Below, piece after piece: positions 31,445 through 42,545 of a stretch of DNA of 64,000 bases. Numbering within the stretch: position 1 is the first letter of the stretch; every line of letters begins with the position of its first letter. A program made the position numbers and the translations under genes. The DNA is from Gentiana macrophylla. Taxonomy: Eukaryota > Streptophyta > Magnoliopsida > Gentianales > Gentianaceae. The notes beneath the pieces were generated by a model. That model was not told the origin of the DNA, did no database searches, and saw only the letters and a program-made list of their open reading frames with translations. Location of the stretch: the NCBI GenBank assembly GCA_026214975.1, contig CM047809.1:28099375-28163374 (forward strand), given 5' to 3'.

Positions 31445-32330
31445 TTACCCATGGAGCTTCCAACATTTGTCCATTGTGTGCCCCTTCCTTTTGCAGTAAT
31501 TGCAGGTTAATGAATATCTACCAGCTTCTCTCTTATCAACTCTGTACTTGTTCTTTTGGGGCCCCCTTATTCTCATGAGACTTTTTTCTTTATTTCCCCA
31601 GTTTTTGAATGCCTTGGAGATCAAGGCTGGGCTATCTTCAAAGGAGACTTCCACCATGACTCATCTTCTGCTTTCTTCTACTCTAACCATAGAAATGGTT
31701 TCATTTAAAGAGGGAAGATCCCTTCTGCCCAGAATTTGAACCCTGACAACATCAAACTCCGGATTCAGACTAACAAGGAATGAATATAACCTATCCTTCT
31801 CACAAATTCTCTTTACAATGAAGGTATCCTCATTGTCATTCGTCTTGATACACCGATAGTGATCAAGTTAAATTCCAACGACCTTGTAGAAGCCCATAAT
31901 TTTCAGTGATACTCTTTGACCCCTGTTTAACAGCATCGGTTTTGGTCTTATGTTCATAGATCTAGGTAGCATTATTGATTTTTGAGTATGTTTCTATAAC
32001 AGACTCCCAGATCTCTTTAGTTGATAACAAGAGCATACATGTGTCACCAATTTTTGGGACCACTGAATTCTATAGCCAAGACACGGCCATAAAATCATTT
32101 TCATCCCAAGTAGAATACATTGGATCATCAACATGAGGGCCAGTACCCATTAAGTGGCTAAGTTTTACCTTCCCTTTAAGGAAAGTTCGAACAAACTGTG
32201 ACCACTTTAAATAATTCTTCACATTCATTCTGTAGCAGCTTGAATTTGTTGTAAACCTCTTGTAATGCTGGAATGATCATGAGGAATGGAATCCGACCTT
32301 ATGCTAAAAGCAGTAATTCCCGACATAAAC
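31445..32330 (-). pseudogene. Copia C gag with CCHC zinc knuckle
   Basis: Minus-strand pieces give the UBN2-type gag (VRTFLKGKVKLSHLMGTGP near 32190, IWESVIETYS near 32010, LNETISMVRVEESRR near 31690) and the zinc knuckle CNYCKRKGHTMDKCW near 31470. Stops interrupt it at several places, including just before 31657. It nests between the 5' LTR (32394-32577) and the protease in normal copia order. Confidence 0.82.
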
Positions 32331-32393
32331 GAATATACAAATAAAGTTGAAGTGAATTTTTCAGGAAAATACGAACCAAATGCTTTGATACCA

Positions 32394-32577
32394 TGTAAGA
32401 TTTCAAGAAGAAATGAATTGAAAATAATTTAAATAATACAAAGCACTTAAGCAATACAATGAGTATCAGATTACATATGTAAGGGAAACCCAACGGCAAG
32501 GATAGGGAAAGGACAACAATCGGCTGTCACTCTGATAGGTTACCATTAGTTAAGATTACTAACGGTAACTAACAACA
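32394..32577 (-). mobile_element. 5' LTR of copia C, about 184 bp
   Basis: On the minus strand it starts TGTTGTTAGTTACCG and ends GAAATCTTACA, followed by the primer site TGGTATCAAAGC (32382-32393). This makes it the 5' LTR of the element whose genes run down to 25190. The 3' LTR was not found. Confidence 0.78.
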
Positions 32578-33319
32578 TAATTAAATAATAAAATAGACAC
32601 GAACGATCAGAGCGGTAGAGAAGACATCGTCAGATGAGATGAGATGATCAACAACAGCAAAAAGAACATCTGAGGAGACCAGACATGAAACCAACACAGC
32701 TGAGAGGAACATGCGTGACAAGAAAACAACTGAGAAGGCCGAATATGAGGGAATGCACAGCTGAATTCCAATAGTTTAGATAGTTACCTTGCGATGTACT
32801 GAACATAGTACAATGGGTTCTAAGTCTCATTTTGGACGTGTGACTAGGTGTATTCACCATGTCGTTTCTAAGACGATGTACCGAACGGGGTTGTGACCCA
32901 GCCCCTTGTTGGAGGTATGCCGAGTCATCTTACCCATGTGGCACCCAGACCTCATGTTCATTCGGTAAGAATCGTGAAACAGAACCATCAAGACAAAAAC
33001 ATGAATATGCTCCGTAAGTAAAAAACATGAACATGATAGACAAGACACAAACATGTTGTGGTTAGTTGACAAGTAAAGTATAGTCTAGTAGCAGCTTACG
33101 TACATTTTATTAATAGGCTAAACATAGTAAGTAAGTAGTTAATGAAACAAACAAGTATGGGCAAGATGAACTAAATGTGGTTAATAGACATGTTTTTTTT
33201 ATGAATTGTTTCATATGGGTTTTGAAGTGATGTCCTTATATTTCATGAAATTCATTAAAGGTACGTGTTTTATGCATTCTTCAAGTTATGTTTTTAACTT
33301 GCTTTGCTAACTGAATGAA
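32578..33319. other. Intergenic DNA, no gene recognised
   Basis: No coding frame is supported. It includes phrases such as GTATGCCGAGTCATC and GTGGCACCCAGACCTCATG that look like gypsy LTR remnants, but no LTR boundaries were found. Confidence 0.45.
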
Positions 33320-33324
33320 GTAGA

Positions 33325-33541
33325 TGTTAGACAGAACACTACAGACGAAGAAGGGATAGAAGGATAGTTTAGTCATTTGCTATTATTATTATTATTATTA
33401 TTATTTATTTACGGCTTCTTCCCCAAGTTAGGGTTAGGGTCGGCCTTAGTAGTATATATATCACAGCCTTGTATGTTTGCAGAATCAATGAGAATTACAC
33501 ACAGTTTCATATCATAAAATACTTTTCTACTGTTTTCTTCA
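33325..33541 (+). mobile_element. 5' LTR of copia D, 217 bp
   Basis: Runs from TGTTAGACAG to TTTTCTTCA, preceded by the 5-bp target duplication GTAGA (33320-33324). It contains an ATT microsatellite and a TATA box GTATATATATC at about 33452. Compared with the 3' LTR at 37751-37967, two substitutions were found in 217 positions. Confidence 0.97.
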
Positions 33542-33553
33542 TGGTATCGGAGC
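33542..33553 (+). promoter_or_regulatory. Primer-binding site of copia D
   Basis: TGGTATCGGAGC directly after the 5' LTR matches the initiator tRNA-Met primer site TGGTATCAGAGC with one change. Confidence 0.9.
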
Positions 33554-33605
33554 TATAAACTCTCAAGCCATAAAAATCGTTTAATCCATCTTCGTTACGC
33601 ATCCG

Positions 33606-34590
33606 ATGGCAAAAGAATCTGGATTGTCGATTCAACAATTTCATCAATGCTCCAGCTTGATCTCGATCAAACCGAACCTTACTAATTTCCTCTTATGGCG
33701 ATCGCAGTGACTCCATTGATCCGGAGCCTTGGTGTTTATCATCATGTCTCATCAGAAGAGCACCCCGCTAAGAAGACTAAGAATTCTGAAGGTGAAGAAA
33801 TTGAAAATCCGGAATTTCAGACATGGTCGGTCAATGATGGCCTGCTAACGTCGTGGCTGTTAGGAACCATGAAAGAAGAAGTGGTGAGCATGGTTCACGA
33901 AGAAGACTCCTCCGCGTTCCAGTTGTGGCAGAATCTTTCCCAACAATTGCTTCCCCAAACCGTGGAGAAGGAAGGAAACCTAAAAAATATGTTGATGGGG
34001 ATCAAGAAAGGCACAAAAACTGTTGATGAATATTTGCGTGAATTTAAATCCATCTGCGACAATCTGGCCGCTATCAAGAAGCGATGAGCCGACATGGATA
34101 AAGTGTTCCACCGCACATGGTCTGAAGCAATGAGTATATGAACTTCAGACCGCCATGCTATCCAAGCCACCCTATCCAACTTTTGCTCAGTTCGTCGTAG
34201 CCCTTCAAGGCTATGAGCAGACGTTGCAAACACAGAAAAAGGAGGAGACGCCGTCTGTCGATCACTCTCAGGCCTATATGATGCAACGAGGCCGCGGTAG
34301 AGGAAGAAGGGGTGGTGGTAGAGGTCAGTACAATTCAAGGGGACGAGGTTTTGCCCGGTGGCGCGTGTCCTCAAACAATGGAGAAAATCAATCAAGGCCG
34401 ATCATGATGGACGAAATAAAGGGGGCACGCACTGGAAAATAGGAGTAATCGGCCGCAAGGAGGTCCGGTTAAATGTCAAATCTGTGGAAGAGCTAATCAT
34501 GCCGCACTTGATTGTTGGTATCGGTTCGATTACACCTATCGATCCGAGCAAACTCGTAATGCCCTTGCAGCTATGAATATTGCGAGATCA
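33606..34590 (+). pseudogene. Copia D gag, frameshifted
   Basis: The likely start is the ATG at 33606, 53 bases after the primer site. It reads about 35 residues (LSIQQFHQCSSLISIKPNLT) before a one-base loss near 33709 shifts the frame to the ORF 33695-34087. That ORF has the gag core (WSVNDGLLTSWLLGTMKEEV, LWQNLSQQL, GTKTVDEYLREFKSICDNLA). After a further stop at 34085 it continues in 34155-34442 (PYPTFAQFVVALQGYE and an RGRGRGRRGGGRGQ basic stretch). The zinc knuckle CQICGRANHAALDCW at about 34471-34520 is in yet another frame. At least three breaks make gag non-functional here. Confidence 0.88.
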
Positions 34591-34927
34591 ATCGATTCGA
34601 CTATTTACGCAGAATCACAGTGCCACATCACACATGCTAAATAATGAAGGTAATTTAACACACTCACAGTATATATCTGGGCCTGATAAAGTTTTTGTTG
34701 GAGATGGCAAAGGTCTAAGGATCTCCCACACCGGTAATCTTCTTTGTTGGTAACATGAATTTGAATGATGTTCTTGTTGTGCCCGATTTAACTAAGAACT
34801 TACTTTCGCTTGGAAAATATCTGCAGATAATCATTGTACTTTTGAATTTGACAAGTCTGGTTTTGTTGTTAAGGATCACGACAAGAAGGTCATAGCACAG
34901 GGGCATAGGCAAGGAAATATATATGCT
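34591..34927 (+). pseudogene. Copia D protease, active site lost
   Basis: At about 34610-34660 the frame reads NHSATSHM where copia proteases have the catalytic D-S-G-A-T-S-H-M. The Asp is replaced by Asn and the Ser-Gly by His-Ser, so catalysis would be lost. Downstream VFVGDGKGL-type residues are present with further frame changes, linking to the pre-integrase at 34928. Confidence 0.72.
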
Positions 34928-36421
34928 TTGGATCAAGGAAGTCAAGAAGCTTTAGCAGCTGTTAGGACTGGGAAAGCTCCATCAACTGTGTGGCACCAAA
35001 GATTGGGGCACCCCAATCAGAACTTGCTAGTAAAGCTCAGACAATTAGGACAAATAAATCTTAGTTCTTGGGAAAATAAAGACAAACTGTGTGTCAGTTG
35101 TCAGTTAGGGAAGAGTTGCAAGCAACCTTTTAATAAAAGTACCTTTATTTCGCAATTTCCTTTGGAGAAAATACATTGTGATCTTTGGGGTCCTTCTCCT
35201 GTGTTATCGAATCAGCTTTATAAATATTATGTGGTTTTTATTGATGATTTTTCCAGATTTTCTTGGCTTTACCCCTTAAAGAAAAAATCAGATTTTTATA
35301 GTGTGTTTGTGAAGTTTCAAAAACTTGTTGAAAACCAACTGAATCATAAAATCAAGATTTTCCAGTGTGATGGTGGAGGAGAATTCAGTTCTAATATTTT
35401 TCTTGATCATCTCCAGCAATGTGGGATAGAGTTGAATGTGTCTTGTCCTCACACACCAGAACAGAATGGGGTCGCAGAAAGGAAACACAGACATATAGTG
35501 GAAACTGGTTTGACTTTATTGTTCCACGCAGGTGCACCCTTGAGTTTATGGGTTGAAGCGTTCAGCACAGCTTTATACCTTATTAATAGACTACCTTCCT
35601 CGGTTTTAAAATTTGACACACCATACTTTCGGCTGTACAAAAGGCATCCTAATTATAATGGCTTGAGGGTGTTTGGTTGCCAGTGCTTTCCTTCGTTAAG
35701 AAATCAGAATGTTTCAAAGTTTGCTAAGAGAAGCTATCCGTGTGTTTTTCTGGGGTATAGTCCTATACACAAGGGGTATAGGTGTCTCGATCCTCTCACC
35801 AAAAGAGTTTATATTTCCCGGCATGTTGTTTTTAATGAGCATTGTTTTCCTTTCCAGAATGCACCAAATGCAGGTACAAAACCAGCCACAGATATGTCCG
35901 AGTACCCAGACAGAGATGAAGGTCGGACACATCCGGTTGAGCACACCAGCTTTACTCCCGATTGCTGTGAAGAGCCGTCCATCTTTAATCCTTCGCAACA
36001 AACAGATCCAAACCCGGCTGATCCTGCCACTCAAGCACCACCAAATGATGATTCTGATCTCGATAATTCTTCAGAAATTGATGTACATGATCCAGTTGAA
36101 GAGCCCGTAGAACAAGAGCACATCGCGCAATTCAATGCTTTGTGCGAGATCGTAGGCCTCACCTATCTCAAGGACTATGCAACAATAGCCTCTCAAGAAC
36201 ATGCAGAGCCAAAGAATCGGAAAATTGCGTTAAAGATAACAACTGAAACTTGCAATGGAAGAAGAAATGCAGCCTTGCATCAAAATGAAACTTGGATTTT
36301 AGTGCCTCGCCACGGACGGCAAACGTGGTTGGTTCGAAAGTGGGTATACAAGATTAAAACAACTGAACATGGAGATATAGAGAGATACAAGGCTCGTTTG
36401 GTGGCTCAAGGCTATTCGTAA
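34928..36421 (+). pseudogene. Copia D integrase and start of RT, ends at a nonsense codon
   Basis: A 497-codon open frame. It starts in the gag-pre-integrase domain (VWHQRLGHPN, CVSCQLGKSCKQPF zinc-binding region), followed by the integrase core with Asp in IHCDLWGP, Asp in FQCDGGGEFSSN and Glu in GVAERKHRH. The C-terminal part has VFGCQCFPSLR and FLGYSP. After an acidic Pro-rich linker the RT begins (WVYKIKTTEHGDIERYKARLVAQGYS), where a TAA at 36419-36421 ends the frame; the same frame resumes at 36482. All catalytic integrase residues are intact. In the family this domain inserts the cDNA into the genome. Confidence 0.9.
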
Positions 36422-37212
36422 CTAGAAGGGGTCGATTATGCGGAAACATACAGCCCAGTTATTAAACCAACAACTATTAGATTGGTTATTTCCGTAGCTG
36501 TCTCTCTCAAGTGGACAATGAGGCAGCTGGACATTAAAAATGCGTTTTTACACTGGATCCTCAAAGAGACCGTATTCATGGAACAACCACCTGGTTTCCC
36601 TGACAGTAAGCATCCTGATTATGTGTGTTTGTTGCAGAAATCGTTATACGGGCTGAAACAAGCTCCTAGGGCTTGGTTTGACAGGTTGTCTGAGTTTTTA
36701 CTACATCTCGGCTTCATATGTAGTCAGGCGGACCCATCTTTATTTACTTACCGTCGGTCTGGGCTTGTTCTTGTACTTTGTTGATATATGTGGATGACAT
36801 TCTCCTTACAGGTAATAATACTCAGTCTATACAGGACCTGATTAGTGTTCTGGGCAAGGAATTTGCTGTGAAAGATTTGGGATCCTTACATTATTTTTTG
36901 GGTGTGGAGATTAAATCCACTCAAGATGGTGTTTTTCTGAGTCAGGCCAAGTATGCCAACTCTTTGCTCTTAAAGTCTGATATGATGACCAGTACTGCTA
37001 CATCCACACCTATGGCCTTAAAGAGTCAAGACTGTGCTGGTGACTCTGAATTGGTGGATCCGTTTGTTTACCGTAGTTTAGTGGGGGCCTTACAATATTT
37101 AACATTTACACGACCCGATATTACTCATGCTGTTAATAGAGTATGTGAACACTTCTCTCAACCTACGGCTCGAGACTTCAAGGAAGTCAAACGTTTGTTC
37201 TTGGTATGTTAA
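36422..37212 (+). pseudogene. Copia D reverse transcriptase, frameshifted
   Basis: The frame at 36482-36784 continues the one ending at 36421 and carries RQLDIKNAFLHWILKETVFM, QPPGFPD and SLYGLKQAPRAWFDRL. A frame change at about 36779 leads to the frame 36778-37212, which holds the catalytic YVDDILLTGN, LGSLHYFLGVEI and RSLVGALQYLTFTRPDI. A second frame change near 37200 leads into RNase H. RT copies the RNA into DNA inside virus-like particles in the family. Confidence 0.9.
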
Positions 37213-37750
37213 GGGGCACCTCCGATCATGGGTGCATTATTTGGCGCGCTCTTCACCTTCGTTGTATGCCTTTAGTGATCTTGATCCGGGCGTGCCGCCC
37301 TCTGACGCGCCGAAGTACAAGCGGTTTTTGTGTGTTTCTTGGTGCGAATTGTGTGTCTTGGTCTTCCAAGAAACAGCCCACGGTGTCTCGTTCTAGTACT
37401 GAAGCCGAATATCGGTCCATGGCCTCTGCCACTGCTGAACTTACCTGGCTCTGTTATCTTCTTCGGGATCTTGGGGTTGCTCTTCGCCGTCCTTCTCAAC
37501 TCATGTGTGATAATCTGAGTGCTGTCTATCTTACGGTCAATCCTACATTGCACTCTCGTTCGAAGCACTTTGCGTTGGACTATCATTTTGTTCGTGAGAA
37601 GGTGGCTGTTCGACAGTTGGTTACTCGGCATGTTCCTTCCTCCTTGCAGTTAGCTGATGTGTTCACCAAACCTCTGCCGAAGGCTCAGTTCCAGTTCATT
37701 TGTCGCAATCTCCGTGTTCAGCCTGCTTCCCACGTGAGATTGAGGGGGGA
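37206..37750 (+). pseudogene. Copia D RNase H to end of polyprotein
   Basis: The plus frame 37206-37793 contains TSGFCVFLGANCVSWSSKKQ, SSTEAEYRSMA, ELTWLCYLLRDLGV, CDNLSAVYLTVNPTLHSRSK and SLQLADVFTKPLPKAQF, a complete-looking RNase H; the SDxDxAG-type first catalytic region at about 37270 is in the other frame (SDLDPG). The expected stop is inside the 3' LTR. Just before it lies the polypurine tract GAGATTGAGGGGGGA (37736-37750), directly abutting the LTR. Confidence 0.88.
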
Positions 37751-37967
37751 TGTTAGACAGAACACTACAGACGAAGAAGGGATAGAAGAATAGTTTAGTC
37801 ATTTGCTATTATTATTATTATTATTATTATTTATTTACGGCTTCTTCCCCAAGTTAGGGTTAGGGTCGGCCTTAGTAGTATATATATCACAGCCTTGTAT
37901 GTTTGCAGAATCAATGAGAATTACACACAGTTTCATATCATAAAATATTTTTCTACTGTTTTCTTCA
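37751..37967 (+). mobile_element. 3' LTR of copia D, 217 bp
   Basis: Same TGTTAGACAG...TTTTCTTCA as the 5' LTR, with two substitutions (GAAGGATAG/GAAGAATAG and AAAATACTT/AAAATATTT), followed by the target duplication GTAGA (37968-37972). The element spans 33325-37967, 4,643 bp. Confidence 0.97.
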
Positions 37968-37972
37968 GTAGA

Positions 37973-38484
37973 TTTATCTTATGTCTCCAGGCATCCAACA
38001 AAAATGAATCTTGTTGAAAAAATTAGATTCAAAAGATTGAATTATATTGTGATATTTTTATACAAAGTGTTACAATATTATTTAAACATTTGTAATATTT
38101 AATAGTAGAAGACATTATGTCAATATTTTATATCACAAATATATAAATTATCGTCAATTACTTATTTCCCAATCAAGTGTTTTATTGTCATCCTATTTTG
38201 AGTTGATCCACGTTGGGGGTTACAGGATACATGCTTTAAACTGTTCACCTCTTTCTAGCTGATTATTTTGGGAGCAGTTAATATCTTTATTTATTTATTT
38301 TAAAGCTCCCGGTATATGAAACTAACTGATCCGATTAATTCAGAGTTCGACCCGGATCGTGCCGGTAGAATTTGACTCTTACTCAGTAGTAAAGCCTGGC
38401 TAAGAGATTTTTCAACATTTCTATATATATTGGGGGAGTCTTGCGCAAAGGAAAACAGAGAGAAAAAGTTTATACTTTTATGCT

Positions 38485-38549
<65 letters not shown>

Positions 38550-38882
38550 GTTTATACATATAAGAAATATCATTGATTCCTAGTTCCCTTTCTATTGAGA
38601 ACGAAGACCGTGTTTTATCCTAGTGAGACATTTCGATTCACTCGAAATAAGTCCTTTAGGACAGTGTCTTTTGACACGACTCACGGTATTGTGTTTGGTT
38701 GATCATTAGATTGATCGGTTGATTATTATATTTGATTCACTACAAAGATCGATACTTGTTCGTGGTTCGTGATTCGTGGTTTGCATTGGGATTATACGTG
38801 TTCCTGACGTCACTCGAAGCCAAATATTACAACAAATATCTCTTCTGATTTTATTTCTCCTTATTGAGCAAATGACCACTGC
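37973..38882. other. Intergenic DNA with an AT microsatellite
   Basis: No coding frame is supported. An (AT)n microsatellite of about 55 bp lies at 38488-38542. TATA- and LTR-like phrases (GTCTTTTGACACGACTCACGG near 38668) could be an old LTR end, unproven. Confidence 0.5.
38488..38542. repeat. AT dinucleotide microsatellite
   Basis: About 27 uninterrupted AT units. Confidence 0.95.
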
Positions 38883-39872
38883 TGTAACGCCCCGTTCCCG
38901 GATACCGAGTCTTTATCCGGAAATAGAACGTTCGGCACGTATAATATAAAATAAATTGTATATTATACGTAAGCCTCTACTACGTCGTATCGAGTTTCGC
39001 ATTTACGGAAGCTAAAAGACTCGGGTATAGTTTTTTTTTGTACATGATAATAATGAAAACACAATCATACTAAAGATAGAAAAGATATCTTACAACCACG
39101 ACATATAAACTTTACAACAGTACGGTGTCTTAAAAGATAAACAACTAGTATCTTGCAATAATTCAAAGAAATACAACAAGTCTTGAAATGGAATTGCAAC
39201 ATAATTTTTGAAGGAAATAACATAGTCTAGAAATATCAAACGAACAAGATAAAAGCATCAAAGGTCGTCTTCAAAATCCTCGTCGAACTCCGCTTCAACT
39301 TTGTTCATCTTCTCAATCCCCAAACACAACAAACATGCATTTGAGGTAAGTACAAACGTACTTAGCAAGAAACAGAAGCTATTGCATTAACTAGATTTCA
39401 CAAAGAAAAGGTTTACATTGTTATTAAGTTATCTTTATTTGACCGACTCAATTCTAGGGTTCACTTCATGCTCATCAACATGTTCTGACTAAACATTTCT
39501 AGCTTAACTCAGGTTTGTTACACCGGCACTCAAGGGCACTACGCATGGTGCTACCCACCACGAGGTATCATTTGCAACATATTGGCGGATCACACCAATA
39601 TCCACGGGGGAAAGCCCGATAGTGTGCACGTTCGGCGAAGTCCCCCTACCATTTAGCCGTTTATAGGCCAGTAGAGTTATTCACTTTATCTGACCGCCCA
39701 CACATCGCGATATAGACAAGTGCCTTACCAAGAGTGTTACGATGTTTAGTCTTTTACTATACACTTATGTAATTTATTAATCATTAACTAGTCATCTTTA
39801 GTGTTTTCAAGGTAAAAGCTCACTTAGCAATTCTACTCCCTCACTTAGACTCTAGACACAACACCTTAAACA
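38883..39872 (-). mobile_element. Partial gypsy LTR (left-most of three)
   Basis: Starts TGTAACGCCCCGTTCCCGG, the U5 end on the minus strand, and is almost identical to 40272-41280. At about 39866-39872 it does not continue into the rest of the LTR but jumps into gag, sharing TACAT at the joint. So only about 990 of about 2,260 bp of LTR are present. Confidence 0.85.
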
Positions 39873-40271
39873 TGTACATGTGGTGCTTGAGGTGGATAAG
39901 GTGGTGGATAAACTTCTGTCACTGGTGGTGGTACAAAACCCGCTGGAATATCACTTACCATCGTAAACTGAACCGAACTTCCCACATTCCATTGTGAAGG
40001 TTGCTCCTGGTGAGATCGCGGTGTGGGGGTCGCAGTATGAGGGGGTGGTGAGTAGCTCGGGTGAGGCGAAGGATTCTGCCTCACAAAGCCTCTTCCTACA
40101 ACCGGTGTAGTATTGCCTGCCTCTGGTCTAGTTCCTGAACTTCCAGCCCCATGAACATCTCTTCTCGTTGTCACCATTCTGAAAGATCAAGAAGATCAGA
40201 ATGCTACTAAGTGATCTAAAGAAACTTATCTCAAGAGAGGAATTCTAAAGGACGCTTTGCTCGATACCAAA
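39866..40271 (-). pseudogene. Second copy of gypsy gag 5' end and leader
   Basis: On the minus strand the ATG at 40177 opens a frame nearly identical to the first 100 codons of the gag at 47285 (VTTRRDVHGAGSSGTRPEAG, then a Pro-rich stretch), ending in the joint to LTR sequence. The leader 40178-40271 matches 47286-47380, including the degraded primer site (CTTTGCTCGATACCAAACG against CTTTGCTCTGATACCAACT). It is a truncated remnant of a tandemly arranged element. Confidence 0.88.
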
Positions 40272-42530
40272 CGTAACGCCCCCCCGTTCGGATACCGAGT
40301 CCTTACCCGGAAATAGAACGTTCGGCACGTATAATATAAAATAAATTCTATATTATACGTAAGTCTCTACTACGTCGTATCGAGTTTCGCATTTACGGAA
40401 GCTAAAAGACTCGGGTATAGTTTTTTTTTTTTTTTTTTTTACATGATAAGAATGAAAACACAATCATACTAAAGATAGAAAAGATATCTTACAACCACGA
40501 TATATAAACTTTACAACAGTACGGTGTCTTAAAAGATTAACAACTAGTATCTTGCAATAATTCAAAGAAATACAACAAGTCTTGAAATGGAATTGCAACA
40601 TAATTTTTTGAAGGAAATAACATAGTCTATAAATATCAAAAGAACAAGATAAAAGCATCAAAGGTCGTCTTCAAAATCCTCATCGAACTCCAGTTCAACT
40701 CGTTTCATCTTCTCAATCCCCAAACACAACAAACATGCATTTGAGGTAAGTACAAACGTGCTTAGCAAGAAATGCTAAGCTGCATTGCATTAACTAGATT
40801 TCACAAAGAAAGGTTTACATTGTTATTAAGTTATCTTTATTTGACCGACTCAATTCTAGGGTTCACTTCATGCTCATCAACATGTTGTGACTAAACGTTT
40901 CTAGCTTAACTCAGGTTTGTTACACCGGCACTCAAGGGCACTACGCATGGTGCTACCCACCACGAGGTATCATTTGCAACATATTGGCGGATCACACCAA
41001 TATCCACGGGGGAAAGCCCGATAGTGTGCACGTTCGGCGAAGTCCCACTACCATTTAGCCGTTTATAGGCCAGTAGAGTTATTCACTTTATCTGACCGCC
41101 CACACATCGCGATATAGACAAGTGCCTTACCAAGAGTGTTACGATGTTTAGTCTTTTACTATACACTTATGTAATTTATTAATCATTAACTAGTCATCTT
41201 TAGTGTTTTCAAGGTAAAAGCTCACTTAGCAATTCTACTCCCTCACTTAGACTCTAGACACAACACCTTAAATACGTACATAGACATTGATGAATACTAA
41301 TTCATCAAAGCACAAGCCATTCATACCCTTCCGACGGTCCCGAACTTCAACTCTATGGAAGAGTACATTCGGTGCCGGAACTAAACGCATCAGAAGCTTA
41401 ATCGAGGATTGTTCATGTTTAATTAATGTTACTAAATCATGCAACAACATCAAAGACTCATACCATTGCTTAAACAACCTATTTATCAAAAACAGGGGCA
41501 ATGTGCGCACATTCTAGGGGAATGTGTGCACATTGGGCAAAAATTTACATTCAGCCCTGCCAGTGTGTGCACATTCCTGGAATGTGCGCACACTCCAGAA
41601 GCTGTACATTCAGCCTTAAAAATGTGCGCACACAGCTAGTCAATGTGCGCACACAAAAGGCACAAAACTCTCTAAACACGTTTTTCTTCACCCTTTTCGA
41701 TTTCTAACCCAAACCAAACATGTTTAACATCAATCTCAACATCATAACAACAGAAAATCTCTACTTTAACATCACATAGCACCAAGCACTTGCATAACCA
41801 CATTTAGACATGATTTCAACATCAAATCACTCCCAAAACAAGGTCCTAACTTCTTCAAACCATAATTAACACAATGGAGAAGATTTTCTTACCATTCAAA
41901 ACACAACTCCAAGAAACACTGCAGAAAATTGCAGGCACTCCCCAAGGACTCCAATAAAACCCTATCCAATCCGTAACCAATCCAAGAACCGATTAGGATT
42001 AAGGTTTCTAACACTCAAAGCTACGAATTTAACAACTCTCTACAACCAGGCATGATCAAACGTGATGAAACCAAGATTAGGGTTAAATTCTTACCTTGAC
42101 AAAACTTGGATATCTTGGTATCAAAACGATTCTTGAAATCTCACGATGCTCCTGCCGCATGATTTAAATCGAAATCGGAGTAAAACGAATCGTGAATTTG
42201 AAGAAGCCTCTTCTCCTTCTTCTTGCTTGCTCTCAAAACACAGATTTAACGTAAAAGCTTTCTCAACTCCTTGTTAACCCCTTTTGATTAGTGGGAGGTT
42301 ATTTCCCAATTATAACCTCCCACTAATTAAAAAAAGAATTAACTACCCTTAAATTCCACTTAGTACAATTCAGTCCCAAGGAAGAATATATGTACATATT
42401 CGAATATATATATATATATATAAATAAACTTATATTAAATTATAAACTTTAATTCCCTAAAAAGATAAACATAATATTTCGTTCTCGCAAAATGACACGT
42501 CTGCTCTTTCCCGAGAATCGGAATATTACA
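40272..42530 (-). mobile_element. 3' LTR of gypsy E, 2,259 bp
   Basis: Bounded on the minus strand by TGTAATATTCCG at the start (42530), right after the polypurine tract, and by GGGGCGTTACG at the end (40272; the other copies end GTTACA). Contains six AATGTGCGCACATT-type palindromes at 41500-41655, a short T-run at 40421-40440 and an AT repeat near 42408. Small ORFs on either strand (40464, 41268, 41287, 41439, 41501) are chance frames. Confidence 0.88.
41500..41655 (-). repeat. Six AATGTGCGCACATT palindromes in the gypsy LTR
   Basis: Copies begin near 41500 (perfect 14-bp palindrome), 41521, 41562, 41581, 41621 and 41642. They lie about 1.23-1.38 kb from the U5 end of the LTR. Intervals are irregular (20-40 bp) and partly filled by a repeated TACATTCAGCC phrase. 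Confidence 0.88.
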
Positions 42531-42545
42531 TTCCTCCCCCCTTAA
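42531..42545 (-). promoter_or_regulatory. Polypurine tract of gypsy E
   Basis: On the minus strand TTAAGGGGGGAGGAA abuts the TGTAATATTCCG start of the 3' LTR, the expected plus-strand primer. Confidence 0.88.

Noticed and set aside
33895..34395. 166-codon minus ORF across copia D gag
   Set aside because: Antisense to gag, which has clear family motifs on the plus strand.
37859..37872. Telomere-like GTTAGGGTTAGGG in copia D LTRs
   Set aside because: Only about two units, present in both LTRs as part of the LTR sequence; not a telomeric array.
41439..41707. Overlapping plus ORFs with repeated CAHS residues
   Set aside because: Produced by the TGTGCGCACA palindrome repeats in the LTR.
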